DNA of 64,000 nt from Steroidobacter gossypii (GTDB lineage: Bacteria > Pseudomonadota > Gammaproteobacteria > Steroidobacterales > Steroidobacteraceae), in assembly GCF_016801985.1 (NCBI RefSeq), contig NZ_JAEVLS010000001.1:186001-250000 (forward strand), read 5' to 3'. A program made the translations under genes and the position numbers. The notes below the pieces were generated by a model, which was not told where the DNA came from, did no database searches, and worked only from the letters and a program-made list of their open reading frames with translations. Shown here one piece after another: positions 60,222 through 64,000 of the stretch. The stretch's first letter is position 1; every line of letters begins with the position of its first letter.

Positions 60222-61631
60222 TCAGGTGGTGGACATGATCTGGAGTTTGGGGAGGTTGACGCGGATGCGAGTTCCGGGGCGCCGCCCCTGCGCAGCAGCG
60301 CCTTGGTGAAATCGAGCAGAGCGCTCCGGACGCCCCCCGAACTGACGCGCGACCATGTCGATGATCTTGGTGCCCAGCCCGCCCGCTGCTTGTGAATGTT
60401 GTTCATGCCAGCCCACTCCATCGTCCGAAACTTCCAATACCGCGACCGAATCCGAGCCGGGCGCCAGCACCACGTTCACCTCGCCGGTCTCGCCGGGGGC
60501 GAATGCATGCTTGATGGCGTTCATCACCAGCTCGCTGGTCAGCACGCCAAGAGACACGGCATCGCGCGCGTTGATCTCCAGCGGTTCGACCTGGCACTGG
60601 ATCCGGATCGAATCTCCCGGCGGCAGCCCCGCATTGATGTCCTCGAGGACCGCACCGAGCACCTCGTTGACTTTGACCGTCGCGAAGTCCGCGCCCAGAC
60701 GCAGCTTTCTATGCGCCGAGGCGATCGCCTGCACTCGCATGCGGGCCGCGCTCAGGGCGCGAGCTGCATCGGGATTCTTGACCGCGCGCTGTTGCATGGT
60801 CAGGAACGAGGACACCAGCGCCAGGTTGTTGCCGACCCGATGATTCACATCGGTGAGCAACGATTCCGCCCGGGCTCGCTCGCGATGCGCTTCTTCGGCG
60901 GCTTTGGCCAGTTCCTCAGTGCGTGCTTTCACCCGCTGTTCCAGTTCGACATTATGCGAAGCAAGGCGCAACCGACTTTCGTGAACGGCGGTCAGATACC
61001 GACGTACGCTGATCAAAGCGAACAAGGTCAGCACGCCGGAAGCGAGCAACATCACCACCACTGCATTGGAGAAGCGCTCGCGCAACCTGGCCGCTTCGCG
61101 CTGGCGCTCGGCCAGCAGGCTCAACTCGAGCGCGGACGCAGCTTCGATGCGCGAGCGGATCGCGTTCAATTGCGGCAGGCCGGTGTGGTGGAGCGCGGCG
61201 ATCGCTTCGTCGCGTCGCCCAGCACGCTGCGCGTTCACAGCCGCCTCGATATCCGCCACTCGCTGCTGGATCAGCGGCGCGAACGCCTCGAAGTTGGCGA
61301 TTTGCTCGGGATTGCCCTGGATCAACGCGCGCAGCTCGGCCAGCTGCTTGGGCAACACCTCGCGAACTTCCGCATGCGGCTTGAGAAAGGATTCATCGCC
61401 GGTGAGCAGAAAGCCACGCAGGCCCGACTCGGTGCCGCCGATGGTGAGCAAAGTCGCGTTGAGCGCCTGCTGAACTGCGCTGGTGCGCTCTACCAGCGCA
61501 TCGGCTTGCGCACCTTGGCGCGCGACATGGAAAGTGAGTCCGGCCGAGCACAACAGCAATAAGAAACTGAGCGCAATCGTAGCGACCAGTGCGCGGTTCC
61601 TGCGCAAAGAAGGTTCTTGTAAGACTTGCAT
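60222..61631 (-). CDS. CHASE3-sensor histidine kinase (HisKA_2 type)
   Basis: The 469-residue protein has a first membrane helix (VATIALSFLLLLCSAGLTF), a periplasmic CHASE3-like helical sensor (about 40-190, GGTESGLRGFLLTGDESFL), a second helix (AVVVMLLASGVLTLFALIS), a coiled coil, then DVNHRVGNNLALVSSFLTMQQR with phospho-His, and a HATPase domain (SELVMNAIKHAFAPG, VSDDGVGWHE, GGLGTKIIDMVARQFGG). This kinase type often pairs with single receivers as in the general stress response. The receiver gene downstream is the likely partner. Confidence 0.9.
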   Translation of the reverse strand: MQVLQEPSLRRNRALVATIALSFLLLLCSAGLTFHVARQGAQADALVERTSAVQQALNATLLTIGGTESGLRGFLLTGDESFLKPHAEVREVLPKQLAELRALIQGNPEQIANFEAFAPLIQQRVADIEAAVNAQRAGRRDEAIAALHHTGLPQLNAIRSRIEAASALELSLLAERQREAARLRERFSNAVVVMLLASGVLTLFALISVRRYLTAVHESRLRLASHNVELEQRVKARTEELAKAAEEAHRERARAESLLTDVNHRVGNNLALVSSFLTMQQRAVKNPDAARALSAARMRVQAIASAHRKLRLGADFATVKVNEVLGAVLEDINAGLPPGDSIRIQCQVEPLEINARDAVSLGVLTSELVMNAIKHAFAPGETGEVNVVLAPGSDSVAVLEVSDDGVGWHEQHSQAAGGLGTKIIDMVARQFGGRPERSARFHQGAAAQGRRPGTRIRVNLPKLQIMSTT

Positions 61632-61786
61632 ATCCGCTGATGGACGGCGTCCAAGCGGTCGATACTAACAAACCTACAAATGCAGGCCGCTCGGGCAAAA
61701 CCCGAACTCTCCAGTGGCGCCGGGCCCGTGCGCCCCCTGCTTCGATGTTCAGGGGTCGATCGGGCATCGATCTTCAGGGCTCGATT

Positions 61787-62926
61787 TCAGCGAGTGATCA
61801 CCAGATCGTCGCGATGAATCATCTCGTCGCGGCCGTGAAAGCCGAGCAGCGCTTCGATTTCGTTCGATTTGTGACCGAGCAGGCGTTCGCAGTCCGCGCT
61901 GGAATATGCAACCAGGCCGCGCGCGATCTCGTGACCGCTGTGGTCGCGCACGATGAGAGCATCGCCGCGTTGAAACGGACCGACGATGCGAGTGACACCG
62001 GCCGGCAGCAAACTCTTGCCGCGAGCGAGCGCAGCGGCGGCGCCCGCATCGACGAACAATTCGCCGGCCGGTTGCAGCGTGCCCGCGATCCATTGCTTGC
62101 GCATGGTCGCTGGACTGGCCGATGGATAGAACCAGCTGCAACGCGCGCCTTGTTCGATTCGCCGTACCGGATGCAGTTCGCCGCCGAGCGCCACGCACAT
62201 ATGACAGCCTGCACCGACTGCAATTTTCGCCGCGGATATTTTCGTCGCCATGCCGCCGGTGCCCACCGCCGATGCGGACCCGCCCGCCATGGCTTGGATT
62301 TCGGGCGTGATGGCGCGCACTTCGGGAATGAACTGCGCGTTCGGATTGCGCGTCGGATCGGCCGTGTACAAACCATCCACGTCCGACAGCAGGATCAGGC
62401 AGTCGGCGCTGATCATCTGCGCCACGCGCGCGGCCAGCCGGTCGTTGTCGCCATAGCGAATCTCGGCGGTGGCCACGGTGTCGTTCTCGTTGATGACCGG
62501 CACCGAGCCGAGCTTCAACAAAGTCCGCAGGGTGTTGCGTGCATTCAGGTATCGGCGTCGCTGCTCGGTATCGCCTGGGGTGAGCAGGATCTGCGCCACG
62601 CTCAGTCCATGGTGCTCCAGCACTTCGGTCCAGGCGTGCGCCAGGCGGATCTGGCCCACGGCCGCGGCCGCCTGCTTTTCTTCCAGCTTGAGCTTGCCGG
62701 GCGCCAGTCCCAACTGTCGGCGCCCCAGCGCGATCGCGCCCGAGGACACCAGCAACACTTCCTGCCCCCGCCGGCGCAGGGCACCGATGTCTTCCGCCAG
62801 GGTTTCCAGCCAGTCGCGTTTGACCGCGCCGCTGGCGCTATCGGCCAGCAAGGCCGAGCCGACCTTGATCACGATGCGCCGTGCCTGCAACAGCGGCTGG
62901 GCGGATGAATGGGCGGTGGACGTCAT
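61787..62926 (-). CDS. proB: Glutamate 5-kinase ProB
   Basis: The 379-residue enzyme has [72 protein letters not shown] and [19 protein letters not shown], plus a C-terminal PUA domain ([21 protein letters not shown]). It phosphorylates glutamate for proline synthesis. ATG 62926 is chosen at the start of the conserved region. Same strand as proA but far from it. Confidence 0.95.
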   Translation of the reverse strand: MTSTAHSSAQPLLQARRIVIKVGSALLADSASGAVKRDWLETLAEDIGALRRRGQEVLLVSSGAIALGRRQLGLAPGKLKLEEKQAAAAVGQIRLAHAWTEVLEHHGLSVAQILLTPGDTEQRRRYLNARNTLRTLLKLGSVPVINENDTVATAEIRYGDNDRLAARVAQMISADCLILLSDVDGLYTADPTRNPNAQFIPEVRAITPEIQAMAGGSASAVGTGGMATKISAAKIAVGAGCHMCVALGGELHPVRRIEQGARCSWFYPSASPATMRKQWIAGTLQPAGELFVDAGAAAALARGKSLLPAGVTRIVGPFQRGDALIVRDHSGHEIARGLVAYSSADCERLLGHKSNEIEALLGFHGRDEMIHRDDLVITR

Positions 62927-63120
62927 GGCACAAACGAGGCTAGCGAGGCGTTCTGGCACGAAGCATGAAAGGCGCGGCAGTGTAGGCACCCGCCGAACCC
63001 CCGTCCATCCGCCCCGCCAGTCGCCGCGCCGCCGCTGTTTCACTCACTTGGCAGTCTTGGAGAATGCCCCTAATATTCCGCCGCCGGTGAACACACCGGT
63101 CTCCCGTCTGAGGTGTTTGC

Positions 63121-63459
63121 GTGGCCAGAGATTACGACCCGGTCCAGGGAAAATGGTACGAGGATCTCGAAGAAAACGAGGTCTTCAAAGTGCTGTCCGT
63201 GGATCCCGACCAGGAGTTGGTCGAAGTGCAGTACGAAAACGGCGATATCGAGGAGATCGACCTCGATACCTGGCACGAGCTCGACCTCGAGCAGGCCGAG
63301 GAGCCCGAAGGCTGGGCCTCCGACGACGAGGATGAAGAGGAAGAAGAAGAAGAGGACGAAGACGAGGACGACTGGGACGAGGACGACGACGATTGGGACG
63401 ACGACGAGGACGAAGACCTCGACGACGATGACGATTACAACGATCGGGACGACGCCTGA
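63121..63459 (+). CDS. Small acidic protein with poly-Asp/Glu tail
   Basis: The 112-residue protein starts at GTG. Residues 1-62 form a compact domain (YDPVQGKWYEDLEENEVFKV, VQYENGDIEEIDLDTWHELD) found in small gammaproteobacterial proteins of unknown role. From about 68 almost every residue is Asp or Glu with a few Trp, Tyr and Asn. Such tails may bind cations or basic proteins. GTCTGAGGTGTTTGC precedes the start. Confidence 0.75.
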   Translation: MARDYDPVQGKWYEDLEENEVFKVLSVDPDQELVEVQYENGDIEEIDLDTWHELDLEQAEEPEGWASDDEDEEEEEEEDEDEDDWDEDDDDWDDDEDEDLDDDDDYNDRDDA

Positions 63460-63570
63460 GCGTTGCCGACACCTGCCGATGCGTCCGGCAACAGGGCCCT
63501 GCGCCGCCGGACCCCGTCCCGCCTCCCATTGCACAGCGATAACCGCCTCCGCCGCCCCGGCTGAGGCGAC

Positions 63571-64000
63571 ATGAAAGCCCACCAGACCGCGCCGGTCTGG
63601 TTCCGGCGCGATCTGCGCCTCACCGACATCCAGCATTGCTCTGCCGGGCCGGATCGACCGGACCGGTGCGAGATTTCGCGCCTGTCGCCGCGTTTACATT
63701 TTGGTGACATCGGGCCGCGGCAGATTGTCGCCGCGCTCCGACACTCGGACGCTGGCGCTGCGCGAGCCAGGGGCATCGACAGCTATCTGCGACAGATCGG
63801 CTGGCGCGAGTTCGCGTACCACCTGTTGTTTCACTTTCCACCGAGCACCAAGCGCCCACTGGATGTTCGCTTAGCCAAGCAGAAGTGCGAGGCAGTCGAG
63901 CCGACCTGCGCGCCTGGCAACGCGGTCTCACCGGCATTCCGCTAATCGACGCCGGCATGCGCGAGCTGTGGCGCACCGGATGGATGCACAATCGAGTGCG
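63571..64000 (+). pseudogene. Decayed deoxyribodipyrimidine photolyase (3' end outside window)
   Basis: A photolyase normally has about 470 residues. Here the first 18 (APVWFRRDLRLTD) join straight to [19 protein letters not shown], so roughly 180 residues of the antenna and linker region are missing. [20 protein letters not shown] follows, then the frame fails: the frame ends with a stop at 63945, while [20 protein letters not shown] and [13 protein letters not shown] continue in another frame from about 63901 to the window edge. A large deletion plus a frameshift make activity very unlikely. A second intact copy elsewhere cannot be excluded. Confidence 0.85.

Overview
The window is high-GC (roughly mid-60s percent by eye), densely coded chromosomal DNA with no rRNA, tRNA, phage, transposase or CRISPR array that I can recognise. 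Gene content (periplasmic Sox cytochromes, flavocytochrome c, Tat-exported molybdoenzyme, OmpA-type and lipoprotein envelope genes, a winged-helix/TPR regulator, a large glycine-linker lipoprotein) suggests an aerobic Gram-negative gammaproteobacterium, perhaps near Steroidobacter/Nevskiales or Xanthomonadales. That placement is inference from gene repertoire only.

Layout. 0-11.7 kb: single genes, including a CHRD protein cut by the window edge, a Gdx/SugE exporter, a copper-storage protein, a BON protein, a Tat-exported serine hydrolase, a ubiquitin-like/BNR pair facing a secreted JAMM-like protein, a membrane winged-helix/TPR regulator and three methyltransferases. 11.6-17.8 kb: one tightly coupled minus-strand operon that joins a Mo-hydroxylase (2Fe-2S plus molybdopterin subunits), a small cytochrome c, flavocytochrome c sulfide dehydrogenase and SoxX-Y-Z-A. 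It has no soxB or soxCD, and its SoxY is aberrant. 18-30 kb: an SRPBCC protein, a BlaI/M56 sensor pair, an orphan ExbB, envelope lipoproteins, and a HupE/PpiC/PHP-phosphoesterase operon. 29.5-40.7 kb: a 2OG oxygenase, a fused MFS/spermidine-synthase protein with an in-frame palindromic repeat pair, a DUF4166/DCC/saccharopine-dehydrogenase-like operon, a rhomboid, an MFS-acyltransferase fusion, and divergent ald/lrp.

40.7-50 kb is a molybdenum island: modE, modA, modBC (on the opposite strand, overlapping modA tail to tail) and a moeA-moaA-moaC-mobA::moaD-moaE operon. It would supply Moco to enzymes such as the Mo-hydroxylase at 15-17 kb. Its left border is a 444-bp gene-free stretch packed with nested perfect hairpins inside 25-bp inverted repeats. 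A 22-bp motif in that stretch recurs inverted just before moeA. 50-64 kb holds an OmpA-like protein, proA and proB (about 9 kb apart), an MFS transporter, a lipase, an acyl-CoA synthetase, an SDR, a CHASE3 histidine kinase with a receiver protein, and a decayed photolyase cut by the window edge.

Most noteworthy: the Sox operon with a SoxY lacking both its export signal and its GGCGG arm; the palindromic element at 40.7-41.0 kb; the MobA-MoaD fusion with a slippery A-run in its linker; the ubiquitin-like/BNR/JAMM neighbourhood; and the REP-like pair inside the 30-kb gene. All family calls are by motif recognition; no search was run.
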